DNA of 64,000 bases from positions 105,085 to 169,084 of the forward strand of contig VZTG01010068.1 in the NCBI GenBank assembly GCA_013397845.1. Direction: 5' to 3'. How positions within the stretch are numbered: position 1 is the first letter of the stretch; every line of letters starts with the position of its first letter. Below are positions 12,401 to 23,500 of the stretch, piece after piece. Both the position numbers and the translations under genes were made by a program. The notes beneath the pieces were generated by a model. That model saw only the letters and a program-made list of their open reading frames with translations. It had not been told where the DNA came from and did not search any database. Source of the DNA: Melanocharis versteri (lineage: Eukaryota > Chordata > Aves > Passeriformes > Melanocharitidae).

Positions 12401-13754
12401 ACTATATTCAGTGAATTTCTGGATGAAATGCAGTAAGGCCTTTGGCCACACCTTCAGAGTTTATTTACAGTATTAGTGAAAGAAAATAGAGTGTATCTAT
12501 CCCCAAAGCATCCTCCATCTGTGATGTGGGAAGAACTCTAAAAACCATTGCATGTTACTCGTAAATGAGATTATTGATAAAATTCTACAGAGGGGTAGAA
12601 ATGGGTAGACAGCTTTTCAGTGGTGCATTCATTAACTCTGCAGTGTCTTTACAATGTAAATTGGGCTTCCTTGGGTTGTGTAAGTGCCACTTAATTAAAG
12701 TACCCTTAAATGTGAAACAGAGTTGGGGATTGATCAGACCTAGACTTGTGTCCTGATCTGACCTACCTGCACAGCCCTGGGGAAGTGCCTGCTGTGCAGT
12801 TTGTCCCTTTGTCACAGGGAGGTGATAGATGATGGTTGGTGCTGGGAATATTAGGGTGGAAATTGGGATAGGAGATGTATTCCTGGGCAAGAGGGAGAGG
12901 CATCAGTTGTCTTTACTGTTCCCGTGAGTGCTGGACTTGGCAGTGCTGAGCTAATGGTTGGACTCAATGACACTAAAGATCTTTTCCAACCTAAACAATT
13001 CTGTGATTCAGTGGGATTTATTTCTGGGAGAAATCCATGCTGGGCAAGCCTGAAATGCCATCTGGCTTTGCCTTTGGTAGTGGCTGGTTGTGGATGCCCA
13101 GAGTACGAACAGAGCAGCCTTACGGCACTGCTTATACCCCTGTTATAATCTGTGGAGAGAGAGAGAGAGAGATCCTCCACTTTCCAGATCTTGAAAAGTG
13201 GAATTTGCAAACCAAGGAGCAGTTGAGCCTGCAGATCAGTGTCCACTTGGTCCAGGTGCAAGCCCTCCTTGCTTTATGAGGCTCTGGATGGAGTCCCAGC
13301 AGTGTGCAGGCCTGTCAGCCCAGCAAGGCACATTGATCAGGATAGCACCTGATGGCAGGTCCCAGGAGCACTTGGAAAGATTGCTGTTGGATTGCTGGCT
13401 CTTCAGGTAGTTCTCACCTGATCTAGGTACATTTCTTTCTATGCTTTCTTGGAGTGAATGGCATTGGGGCAGGCTGGTGTCTCAGAAACTGTCAGGACTA
13501 AAGCTGCTTTTGATAGATGTGTATCTGGTGCACTTGGGTGACAGCACACCAGGGGAGGGGTGGCAGCTCATCCCCCGTGTTTCTGGATTGTAACATGTGC
13601 ATTTCTTACCCCACAGGTCGGTGAGCTGGTAAAGGTCACAAAGATCAATGTGAGCGGTCAGTGGGAAGGAGAATGTAACGGCAGACGTGGTCACTTTCCA
13701 TTCACACACGTCCGTCTGCTGGATCAACAGAATCCTGACGAGGACTTCAGCTGA
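1..13754 (+). CDS. CRK: CRK adaptor protein (SH2-SH3-SH3), 5' end missing
   Basis: Coding exons are 1-195, 7453-7988 and 13617-13754 (stop TGA 13752-13754). The product is the cytoplasmic adaptor CRK: the SH2 domain binds phosphotyrosine in proteins such as p130Cas and paxillin, and SH3N binds PxxP motifs of C3G, DOCK180 and ABL, linking adhesion and growth signals to Rap1 and Rac (family knowledge). By comparison with human CRK the first 17 codons lie left of the window, so the full CRK-II form would be 305 aa. The SH2 motif FLVRDSS is at 55-75; SH3N contains ALFDFNGNDEEDLPF; the regulatory tyrosine in GPYAQP is about residue 222 (codon 7872-7874); SH3C spans the exon 2/3 junction and the protein ends NPDEDFS. 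Exon phases join without frame breaks. The identification is secure. CRKL is excluded by the near-identity of the linker and SH3C to CRK. Confidence 0.98.
196..7452 (+). other. CRK: CRK intron 1
   Basis: Donor GTGAGT at 196 and acceptor TTTTCAG ending at 7452. The 7.2 kb is AT-rich ordinary intron. I translated the longer open frames (for example 3378-3728 on plus and 4812-5171 on minus) and recognise none. A roughly 25-base AATCATAGAATC-like stretch near 3038 may be a tiny CR1 remnant. Confidence 0.8.
7453..7988 (+). CDS. CRK: CRK exon 2 (SH2 end, SH3N, linker, SH3C start)
   Basis: Acceptor AG at 7451-7452, long-form donor GTACAT at 7989. The exon encodes about residues 82-260: the end of SH2 (RIGDQEFDSL), SH3N (AEYVRALFDF to PVPYVEKY), the linker with the ABL-target tyrosine in GPYAQP, and the first part of SH3C (GPIYARVIQKRVPNAYDKT). 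An internal donor, GTAACC at 7819, gives the short form. The open frame continues past the long donor to a stop at 8088-8090, so an intron-retained message would add 33 unrelated residues after LALE. Confidence 0.97.
7817..7822 (+). promoter_or_regulatory. CRK: Alternative 5' splice site for CRK-I
   Basis: Inside exon 2 the sequence GGAG|GTAACC offers a donor after base 7818. Splicing from here to exon 3 at 13617 completes a Gly codon (G plus GT), then reads CGG (Arg) and TGA, ending the protein at about residue 205 as ...IGGR. That matches the known CRK-I form, which lacks the regulatory tyrosine and SH3C. The long-form donor 170 bases downstream has the same GGAG|GTA context. Confidence 0.85.
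12925..13017 (+). mobile_element. CR1 retroposon 3' end, plus orientation
   Basis: The stretch reads as the sense-strand end of an avian CR1 LINE: GGTTGGACTCAATGA at 12957, then GATCTTTTCCAACCTAAAC and the terminal ATTCTGTGATTC octamer-like tail. Only the last 60-100 bases are recognisable, as expected for a 5'-truncated, old copy. The left boundary is approximate. Confidence 0.8.
13155..13172. repeat. GA dinucleotide microsatellite
   Basis: Nine uninterrupted GA units in CRK intron 2, a simple repeat with no visible function. Confidence 0.9.
13617..13754 (+). CDS. CRK: CRK exon 3 (SH3C, terminal coding exon)
   Basis: Acceptor CCCCACAG just before 13617. Read in phase 0 from the long exon 2 it gives VGELVKVTKINVSGQW and CNGRRGHFPFTH, the core of the C-terminal SH3 domain, and ends DEDFS followed by TGA. 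Read in phase 1 from the CRK-I donor it gives Arg then an immediate stop. SH3C lacks the usual PxxP-binding residues in this family and regulates SH3N (family knowledge). Confidence 0.97.
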   Translation, partial: VGELVKVTKINVSGQWEGECNGRRGHFPFTHVRLLDQQNPDEDFS

Positions 13755-14610
13755 GTGTGGCTCAACAGTTGCTCTTACAGATGGGAACAATCTCAACTTG
13801 TTTTTATTGCAGATGCCATCAAGACTAAGCTCGGACCGACACTGCAAGCGATATTGCTTGGATAAGCATTCTGATAACCTGCAAACCCCTGGGACTCAAC
13901 ACCACCATTCCTTAAGCAAGGGTCATGTAATTCAGGGTACGACAGTAGATAACTCGTGTGTCCAGTGGCAGAACTAGGCCATGATTATAGGTTGTAATGC
14001 CTGCTTATGTCCACGTGCATGGCAGCCTGGACCTTGCCAGCAGCAGCAGCTGGAGAAAGCAGTGCTGTATATGTTCAGAGAACATTTATAGCTCTCTCCG
14101 GGCCCATTGCTTATGTTGCTTCTTCCTCAGGCAATGAACATCAACCGTAGACAATTCAATACCTAGATAGAAATTTCACAGATTTATCCTGGAGCTCTCT
14201 CCATGTTTTTTTCCATCCTGGGTTCTCTGTCCTAGAAAGGCTCCACAGTGCTCTGTGGTCAGTTAGCTGTGCACAGCACGGACTGATGCAGGGCCCGTTG
14301 GGGACAGCCTTATGATTTACAGATCCTTACCATTTTCATGGTAAATGACAGATCCAATCAACCTCAGAATTCTAGAAGCTTGTGGACACTAGACTGATTC
14401 TTCAGTACTGTTGATGCTTCAAACATAGCAGCTGATTTTAATTTAAGATTTTTATTAACACACAGTATCTCCTTTTATCCACAAATACAAGGCTTATGGA
14501 AGTGTAAACCTCCATATCAGTGCTGAAAAATATGTGCATAGCACTTTAATATGTAGCTTTAAAGCAGTGTTTGATTCACTAAATATACTAAAATATTGAC
14601 ACTGCTTTCC

Positions 14611-14616
14611 AATAAA
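14611..14616 (+). terminator. CRK: Candidate proximal poly(A) signal of CRK
   Basis: AATAAA about 0.86 kb after the stop codon, in TCCAATAAAATC context. Confidence 0.4.
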
Positions 14617-14814
14617 ATCAAATTCTGTAGGGCTAGTTTAATTTTTCTAGAATTCTTCAATATTGTACAATACTGTTACAGTACAAATCAGTGTCAAACA
14701 CGGTGAACTGACAAACCAAATATTACTTTTATTTTAAAGACACTCTGGGGACTCTTCTGGATTAATTCCCATCTGTAAAATATTTGATAGTGAATTCATG
14801 AGGATTTTATTTTT

Positions 14815-14820
14815 AATAAA
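14815..14820 (+). terminator. CRK: Candidate poly(A) signal of CRK
   Basis: AATAAA preceded by a T-rich tract (TTTTATTTTT); followed within 20 bases by GTGTGCTTCTG, a plausible GU-rich downstream element. Confidence 0.5.
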
Positions 14821-16085
14821 CTAATGGAAAATAATTGTGTGCTTCTGGATTGATTCTCAAAAGGCATAATAGAGTAAATATGGCTTCCTAGCTCATGATG
14901 AAAATCAGTGCATTGAGTAGGCAGTATTATGCACTGCTTGATGGTTGTTTTTTAGTCTGTTCTTCTAATTATCTGGTTTTCTCTAATATAAATCAGAATG
15001 GATTTAGTAAGTTTTGTAAACTGAAATTAAACACTGAAGTAACTCTCCCTTGTCTGTACCCTGGGTTGTTTTCCAAGCACAGCACTCTGGTGACCAAACT
15101 AAATTTTGTAACTTTGACTACAGTATAATCCATGCAGAAGGGTTTTTCTCAATAGTATCAAACTGAAACAGTTGGGTTTGGTTGCTTCACACCTGTGGGA
15201 CTCCAATGGCTCATGGGTTGCACGTGCTGCAAAGGCCTTTGCTGCAAGGCACCGACCCTACAACAATACTGGTAACACTTTACCTCAGAACTCTGTAACA
15301 TGCTGGAAATTATAATATTTCTGTTCTATTTAAGTACTAGTTGTTTTACTTCAAAACTAATCCATCAGCAAGTCTGAGTAATGTTTGGGTTATGGGCACT
15401 CATTAATTCTGTGGACTAACGTTAATCACACCTGTCCATCACCAGTCTCATGAGCACTACTGAGGATTATGATCAGAAAACTGACAGCAGGGATAGTGGG
15501 GTAAGAATGGAAACGAGGAATTGCAGCTCTGTTCTACCTTGCATTGCTATTCTGGTTAGGGTGACGTGCCAGTGATTGTGGGAGCTCTTCTAGCTTAGTA
15601 CAAAATTTACTTTGAGGGGAAAAAAATTGAGAAACTAACTCTAGGTTCTGTAATTCATCAGGTTTTTAAGGCTGATTTTTATTTTTCCTCTGATCTTGAT
15701 ATTTACTGTAACTGTTTGGGGAGTTTTGTTCAATAGCTGCACTCTAAATAACAGACTTAATACTGAGTTTTTCAGTTGCCATATACGCTTATATTTTTCT
15801 TCAGGTATTGCAAAAGAAACATCATGAACAGTGTGTCCTTAGAGTGACACTGTTCTGAAGTATTTTTGCCAGCTACAGTTAATGAAAGCCCATATATGTG
15901 TACCTTTCCAATCAGGAAGTAAGATACCAAAAGGACATTTTTCTGGAAGTTTTATTATGCAAAACTTGCCTTTTTAATACGAAAGACATGAATTGAATTA
16001 ACTAGCAAATACCCTGCAAACTTTGTAGATGTGGTTTTGTTAAGACTGTATAAATTGTGAATATTTGTACACTTTGAAAGAGCAA

Positions 16086-16091
16086 AATAAA
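16086..16091 (+). terminator. CRK: Candidate poly(A) signal of CRK
   Basis: AATAAA in AGCAAAATAAAGAAAC, about 2.3 kb after the stop. I cannot rank it against the others without transcript ends. Confidence 0.5.
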
Positions 16092-16900
16092 GAAACTAGA
16101 GGAGTTTTAATAGCTGCTGTTACACTAGGATCCCAAGTTCTTGTCAAGCAGTTTTTTTAGCTGACTGATACATTAATGCAACTGTTTTCCACTCTTCAGT
16201 TCTAAGCTGAAATGTGATTTTGTTTCATAGGTGATAGAAAGGAGTATCTTTGCATTTGGACAAAATAGACATTTCAACTTGTCAGGCTCTTCAAGGCAAA
16301 TAGGTAGAACCTATGTTCATGAACATGTAGATGAAATCCTTTTGTGGCCTTTGTTTATCCTCTTCTATTTGTTCCCTCCCTTCTCCCTGATGCGTGCGAA
16401 AAAAATCATTGCTCAGAATGTTGGTCACAATCTTTTGTCTCTCCTTGGCTGTGGTTTTGGTCTCTTGTGCATAGGCAGGTGTTAGAACTAGAATAATCAT
16501 TTCTAGAAATACACCATGAAAGCAGAATGCTCAATTACACTGTGTTCTTCTGGTGCATTTACACGTTATATCACACTAAAAAGTACAACTGGCTGCTATG
16601 GTTTTTTAATATATATTTCATTTTGGTAAGCCCCAGCCTTTTTACTAATATATGACCTGGTTAAATCTTGTTAATCTGTTTGAATTGTATTTGTTAATAA
16701 TGCAAATATTTCTAATCATCTTTAAGAGTAAAACACTTCCTTTTTGTTAATGGTTTTGGGGAAGGATTCTAACCAAACCTGTTTGAAGAAAAATACGAAC
16801 ATGTGCCATTGTATTATAACACTATCCACTTTCTTGACAGTTAAAGTCCTTTTTTATTTTTTTGTAGCATGTAATGTATATGTTCATAGTACGTGAAGTA

Positions 16901-16906
16901 AATAAA
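16901..16906 (+). terminator. CRK: Candidate distal poly(A) signal of CRK
   Basis: AATAAA preceded by TGTA-type and T-rich elements and followed by GAGTTGTTCTC, a reasonable cleavage context. It is the last signal before sequence that looks intergenic. Confidence 0.5.
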
Positions 16907-16925
16907 AGTATAGCCAAAACTTTGA

Positions 16926-19600
16926 CTCAGAGTTGTTCTCAATCAGTTCTTGGAGTACTTGCATTTAATAATTAAAAATAGAGGGGGTATGGCCATTTTT
17001 AATTGGCCATGTTAGTATGAAAACAATTAAACACAATACTTAGAGAAGTAAGACAAACCAAGGTAACTAAATTCACTTATCAACCAACAAAATATAGCTT
17101 TTTTTGAAGGAAGGTGACTTCCTGTGATTAAATGAGTCAAGGGCTTGGGGGAAATGCATATTCTCATGTCAAAAAAAACCTTGTGAGGAATGTTAAGATG
17201 ATATTTTGTAGTTCTTGGTCTCAATTCTACCTGCACAAGTGTGTCAGGGAATAGTCTGGGGATTCTTTAGATGGGATGTGTATGTTTGGGAAGATAAACA
17301 GCTGTTTATGTATTCTTAGAAATATCAGTGAAAACGAAATTACACAAATGAATACCAGCAAGAATCTCCTGCAGGAGTCTACAAATGGTTCAGAAGAGCT
17401 GTTTTTATGTGTAGTGGTGTGAGAGCACCATTTCAGTGAGAGGCCCGGGTGTGCAGGTGCTGTCAAGGGCTGAAGGACAGAAAATCAGGACCAGAATCCC
17501 GTGGGGGGCAATGTTTGTAACATCAATCTGCATTAAAGCTACTTTTGCCGTGGTATTCCTTACAAACTGCAAGGGGACAGCAGCCTTTAGGCCCCAAGGA
17601 TAAGAATATTGATGTGTCCCCACACAGTAAAGATTATTCTATCAGCTCCAGATGGAAAAAAGCTTAGATCTTCATAGGTAGAAACCCCCAGCTTTGCTCC
17701 AGTGCTCACCCACTGTGGAGCTGCAATGCAAGAGTGCCTTTTAATGAGATTAGCTGAGAGAATTTCAGAGCTCCCTGCAGCCCAGAGGGCGAGGCTGTGC
17801 CTGTCCTTCCCCAGGGCCCTGCCAGCCATCCCCTCCTGCTTCACCCTGCCCTGGTGTTTGCAGAGCTCGTGCAGAAAACTGCTTTTCCTTTTCCATTCCC
17901 TCTCCTTTCAGCTGTGGGTTTTGGCTGCAGCAGTGGTTGAATGAATTCGTGTGAAAGTTGAGGGGGCAAGGGGCAAGCAAGGATTGCATCAGCAAATTGT
18001 GCTGTATTTCCTTGGATTAGGCTGTTTATTCCTCATGCTTTGCCAAATCCCTGACCAATTTCCAAATATCTGAATGCCATCTGTAACGAGTGCATTCAAA
18101 AGAATTTAAAGTATTTAGACAATATGTTATTATTCAGCAAGGGTACCAAGAATGCACCTCACTTCTGGCAATTAAATCTGCTTGAAGTGTCCTGATTTAT
18201 TGATATTATTGACCTCTCTGCAACCTGACTGCCTGGTGAACACGAAGGTCACAGAAAAATGCCTAAATTGATCCAAATCTAATTTATTGTGCACAGCTCC
18301 CTAAGTCTCTGCTGAAAAATAGACTTTTATGGTCAGTAAAGTGCCGAAGTGATTTGCAAGTCTTAAAAATTTACTCAGAGATAGTGACTGTGCACTGCTG
18401 GGACCTTTTGAGTGCCTAACTTGGTATCATGTATTTACCAACAGTTCAGAAGTAAAGGTTTACAATGATTCCTAATTTCAGCAAAATCAGCATTTTCTAA
18501 TCGTATTTAAAATAAATCGAAAAAAGCAATTTTTATTCTGGAGTTGACACCTAATTTGCACCTCAGTCAAGACATGCTGATGTCTTTGTGTTTATGAAAT
18601 CCTGATTAGATGATCCTGATCTGTGAAAAAGGGCCTAAATGTCCTGAAAACAGAGCCCTGATCTTCTGAGCAGGCAAAGAGCGATATAGAAATATTTCTG
18701 TCAAATGTTTATATTTATTTGTAAGAAAACCATAAGGTTATATTAATTTTGCACACCCTAAAACTCTTGTTCATCAACTGAAAAAAATTAAGTCAGGCCA
18801 ACAATAAACTATTGAAAAAATGTGTTTTAAATGGTGTTTAGGGTGTGTGCCCTCAGTCACCCATCAGGAGCCCATTTCAGTGGGAAGAATACAATAAATG
18901 GGGATACCTGACTTTGTGTCCAAGAGGTGCCAGGGCCAGCTCTGTCTCTGCTGTCAAAACCTGCAAAGGTCTCTGTGCACTTCTCCCATCAGAAGGGCTG
19001 GGCATCCATAGCCTGCACTTCCAAGGAGACACTGGGAAAAGAGACGAGACTTCATTCACAGCTACCCTGAGCAAATCACAGAATCGTGGGATGGTTTGGG
19101 TTGGAAGGGACCTTAAATCTCATTCCAATACCTCTGCCATGGGCTGGACACCTTCCATGAGACCAGGCTGCTCCAAGCCTCATCCAACCTGGCCTTGGAC
19201 ACTTCCAGGGATGGGGATCTTTGAAGATCAAGTTCATGCCAGCAGTGCATAATCCCTTTTAGCTTTCTAAAACCATTCTGATTTCAGAAATCAAGGCATT
19301 ATCTCAGTTATTTAAGCGTATGCTCCTTTTGTTTTTCAGAAGTATTCTGTGAGGAAATCGTGAAACATTCAGTTTTAATTTCTATATTTTCTAGCCTCTT
19401 CAAAACTGTGAAATTACCACGTGCTCTGCACTGGAGGTGATACTTTGAGCAAAATCCCTGGAGAGGCTGCAGAAACCTGTATCTGACCGTCTGCCTTTCG
19501 GTCACAGATCCACCCTCCTGTGTGGAGCACACCCGGTGATTTGTACCAAAATACAGAGAGAGGGCAATTCAAACAGTGCTGTCAGCGTCTGAGGGCAGCA
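16926..19600. other. CRK-YWHAE intergenic region
   Basis: No coding exon recognised. It contains one CR1 fragment (about 19073-19225) and rises in GC at the right end into the YWHAE CpG island. Confidence 0.7.
19073..19225 (-). mobile_element. CR1 retroposon 3' end, minus orientation
   Basis: Reading plus strand, ATCACAGAATCGTGGGATGG, GGGTTGGAAGGGACCTTAAA, CCATGGGCTGGACACCTTCC and CCAACCTGGCCTTGGACACT are, in order, the blocks of the antisense strand of an avian CR1 3' end. The element is 5'-truncated at its right side and diverged by several substitutions and small deletions. Confidence 0.9.
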
Positions 19601-20580
19601 CAAACACGGAGAGAACGAGCCGCACTGAGGGAAACGCCACCGGCGGCCGGGCCCGCTGCCCCCTCCGCTCGCCCACAGCCGTGTCCCGGTCACGGCCCCG
19701 CCACAACCGGGCGGGGGAGCGGCGNNNNNNNNNNNNNNNNNNNNNNNNNNNNNNNNNNNNNNNNNNNNNNNNNNNNNNNNNNNNNNNNNNNNNNNNNNNN
19801 NNNNNNNNNNNNNNNNNNNNNNNNNNNNNNNNNNNNNNNNNNNNNNNNNNNNNNNNNNNNNNNNNNNNNNNNNNNNNNNNNNNNNNNNNNNNNNNNNNNN
19901 NNNNNNNNNNNNNNNNNNNNNNNNNNNNNNNNNNNNNNNNNNNNNNNNNNNNNNNNNNNNNNNNNNNNNNNNNNNNNNNNNNNNNNNNNNNNNNNNNNNN
20001 NNNNNNNNNNNNNNNNNNNNNNNNNNNNNNNNNNNNNNNNNNNNNNNNNNNNNNNNNNNNNNNNNNNNNNNNNNNNNNNNNNNNNNNNNNNNNNNNNNNN
20101 NNNNNNNNNNNNNNNNNNNNNNNNNNNNNNNNNNNNNNNNNNNNNNNNNNNNNNNNNNNNNNNNNNNNNNNNNNNNNNNNNNNNNNNNNNNNNNNNNNNN
20201 NNNNNNNNNNNNNNNNNNNNNNNNNNNNNNNNNNNNNNNNNNNNNNNNNNNNNNNNNNNNNNNNNNNNNNNNNNNNNNNNNNNNNNNNNNNNNNNNNNNN
20301 NNNNNNNNNNNNNNNNNNNNNNNNNNNNNNNNNNNNNNNNNNNNNNNNNNNNNNNNNNNNNNNNNNNNNNNNNNNNNNNNNNNNGAGGGCGGCTCGCCGC
20401 AGACAACGCCCATGCCGAGCGCTCCGGAGGGGGGGCCCGGCCCTCGGCCCCTCGCCGGCCGTGCTCGTGGAGGGTCCCCGGGGAGGGGCTGCGCTTCTTT
20501 CTCTGCCTCTACCCCCGGCTAGAGATCCTGGTGCCCCTGGCAAACCCAGAGAGAGAGAGAGTTCTCACCCTGCAGGGAGC
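19600..20580. promoter_or_regulatory. YWHAE: CpG island, probable YWHAE promoter and exon 1, mostly gap
   Basis: GC and CpG content jump at about 19.6 kb and drop by about 20.6 kb, with 660 undetermined bases (19725-20384) in the middle. Flanks contain GC boxes such as GGGCGGGGG. YWHAE exons 2-6 lie downstream and exon 1 is not seen elsewhere, so promoter, 5' UTR and the first 21 codons of YWHAE most likely sit in the gap. Confidence 0.7.
19725..20384. other. Assembly gap of 660 N
   Basis: Run of undetermined bases inside a very GC-rich island, a class of sequence that short-read assemblies of bird genomes commonly lose. The true length may differ from 660. Confidence 0.98.
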
Positions 20581-23500
20581 GAGTACATGATTCACTGCCT
20601 AAAGAAAACGCATATGCTTTCATTATGTGGTAGAAATTATTACAGGTGGTTTTACTTTCCCAGCGTCTTCTTTTCATCCGTTTTCCCCTTTAAGTTTGTG
20701 CGCTATCCCTGATCATTTAATATCCGTGATGGTTTAATATCTGGGGGAAGAGTGGTAGAGGGGAGGAACTGGCAACCCTGGGTGGTGTCTCTTGCCCCAA
20801 AAATGTCTGTCTTGCGACTGTTCCTTTTAAACATGGTTCCCCTGCATATAGTGGAAAGGGCCTTTAATTTTCTCGATGCTTCTGAGACTGTTCCTTTGCC
20901 CTGAGAGCTGTGATTATTCATTTGAAGTGAAATAAATATATGTATGTAGAATGCATGAATGCAGTTACACTTCATTTAGAGAGGTAAGAAGACACTCGAA
21001 ATACTTTCTGTTCATAAGTTTTTATAGGCAACATGACCAAGTTCTCACCAAATGACAAATTTTTACTGAGTTGTGCTTAAGAAACATCTGATGGCACCAT
21101 TGCAGAACATCTGGAAAATGCACGTTTTGGGGAGGAAAAGAGAAACTAAAACAAAAAGAAGGCCTAAATAAGAATTTCATTCAATTAGAATTCTGATAGG
21201 AAAATAATTTAGAATTAATAGTACCACTAAAGGAAAGCAGTCAGGCAGTCTCCACAATAACTGAAGGACTTGGGGGAAGAAAATGCCCCCCAGAAACCAG
21301 GTATTGAGGCACAACATAATTAACTTGGGCAGAGCAAGACATCCATATTCCACAGTAAGGGTGCGACTTCTGCTGAGGAGGGAAGGGTTCTCCACCTGGT
21401 GTGGATGAGTCAGTGCCACTGAAAGTGTTGGCTTTGGTTTGAGTGGAAACCCAACATCCTGGAGGAATCATCATCCTTGGGAGCTCTTGAGGCGTGACTG
21501 TCTTTCTGGGCTTTTCTGAAGTCAGCAGTAAATCACTTTGTTAGGAGGTAATAGGACTCTACCCCATGGCACAGATCTGCAATGCAAACTTCCTGTCAAC
21601 TAATAAAAATTGATTGGGAGGGATTATTGCCTTGGTGCAGCATTTCCCTGGGTGGACTTTTGGTTCTCCCAGTACCATGAATGTTTGCTAAACAAGCTGC
21701 CCGGAGCAAAATGTAGAAGACTCATTGTGCTGTCTTGCTTCTGAATGGGCATGAGACTTGTTACGATTTAGGAGGGAGCACTGAACTCAGAGTTGTCTTT
21801 TTTGAATCAGTGCTGTGGGTTTTAGACTTCCAGAGTTTTTAGGCATCAAGTTGGGTGAACATATTTAAGATGCACCCTCTAATTCTGCCAGCTGCTCTAA
21901 ATGCATCTTCACATCTCTCATGTCCATGGCCTGGAAGAAAATGTACTGTAGATACTGTTTTATCATTTAATTCTGTGTTCTTGTTCAGCTGAAACAATTA
22001 AAAATGATTGGCATAATTTGTTCTTGTTTATGTGAAATAATGCAGTTTTGCCAAGATCATAGCTGAGACTGCTGAATAATTCTGTGAACAAAGTGATTTG
22101 AGAAGCAATATGAGGAAAGTGTGAGCTCCTCCTAATTTTGCTCCTCAGTTTGGTCTTTGAGGTGCACAGTTATACGGCCACAGTTACTAATTGGCACATA
22201 TAAAATGGGGTGATGGTAAGTACTGGCTACAGATACATTGGAATACAAATCCCTTGGGTAATTTGAATATGAGTTTGGCAATTTTTTTGTGTTTAATATT
22301 AGGGTAAGTGTAAAGTTCTGTCCCATCTTTCTCCTGGAGACTGGAAGAGTGGTGGGTTGCTATTTATGTATGGCTCATGGCATTTATAGCAGCACTTATG
22401 GTGGGCATCCAACTGTGGCTTCTTTGGTGTTACTTACCTGACCCACTTAGGGAATTTCTGAAGTCTGGGGAGCTGCATTTGTGAACGGTTGGGAATCTAG
22501 TCCTGTGTCTGTACTGTCCTCAGGATGGTGGCCCAGATTAAGAGGACAACTTTCTAGGTACTTTTGCAGTGTAAGTAGCACTTAAACCCTGATCTCCAGA
22601 GATTCTAAGAGATTTGGGTGTCTGACAATCTTCACAGATCTGCTTAGGCATGTTATGGCAAATCACAAAATGCCAGGAAGCTTACTGGTAGTACAGGAAG
22701 CTTGGTGAGAAATCTCACTTACTGCTATTCCTTACTGGTAGAATAATATATAACTACATGGAGTCCTTTTTTGGAAAACAATTGGAGTAAGTGATACTGT
22801 GGAGCTCTTTGTATGGAGAGGATGTAGAGGATTCCTGTAGATTGCTGCTGAATACTGAAAGCAATTCCTCTTTGTGGGTGCTGGGAACATCTTTGTTTTG
22901 GGTGAGAAAGACGCTATAGCTCAAGGTAGACTCTGAGCAGATCCTTCCAACAGCTGCTGTGTACTGCAAGTCTTGGCATACATGACTTGGGGGAGATGAA
23001 ATAGGTGGGGTTTTCCCCCCTCAGAACCAGATAATGGGTCAGGGAACAGGTAAGGGGAAAACCCAGCCCACCCACGGCAGGTCCCCTGGCTCCCAGCACA
23101 GCAGGCTAACAGCTGGCTCCCTTTGTCTTTAGAAATTGCCTGTCAGGGGAATGTGTCTTTATCACGAAGGCAGGAACGTGTGCAGCAGTGGGTTCAGTTC
23201 AAGATTTGAACCCTTTTTAGGAAATCTGTCTCCTAGTAACAGGTCTTCAGCTTAGAGCTTAATGAAGAATCAATAAGTCACAAATTAGAATTGAAATTGC
23301 ATATTAATTTTGATTTGCAGAGGATTGGTCTCTTTCAAGCAGATGTCAAGCACACTTCAGTTTTTTGGGTTCCTCTCCCCATTAATGGTTACCACTTACC
23401 CTGTCTGTTAAGGGTCTTACTGGTGTAGTGATGTGGGGTGTGACTGCTGTCTCTGAGCTAAAAGGCAGAAAAATCTCAGCATATCCCTAGGAATTGTAGG

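Larger units (their letters stand above)
7989..13616 (+). other. CRK: CRK intron 2
   Basis: Donor GTACAT at 7989, acceptor CCCCACAG ending at 13616. Ordinary AT-rich intron apart from a decayed CR1 3' end near 12.93-13.02 kb and a short GA microsatellite at 13155-13172. No additional coding exon was recognised. Confidence 0.8.
13755..16925 (+). other. CRK: CRK 3' UTR (maximum extent)
   Basis: No coding potential follows the CRK stop. The region is AT-rich and holds four AATAAA signals on the plus strand. The 3' UTR is therefore between about 0.9 and 3.2 kb depending on the site used. The extent is inferred from signals, not transcripts. Confidence 0.65.

Noticed and set aside
19502..20712. 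Open frames of 238-378 codons across the first gap on both strands
   Set aside because: They are open only because the undetermined bases cannot encode stops; the translated flanks are GC-rich non-coding sequence.
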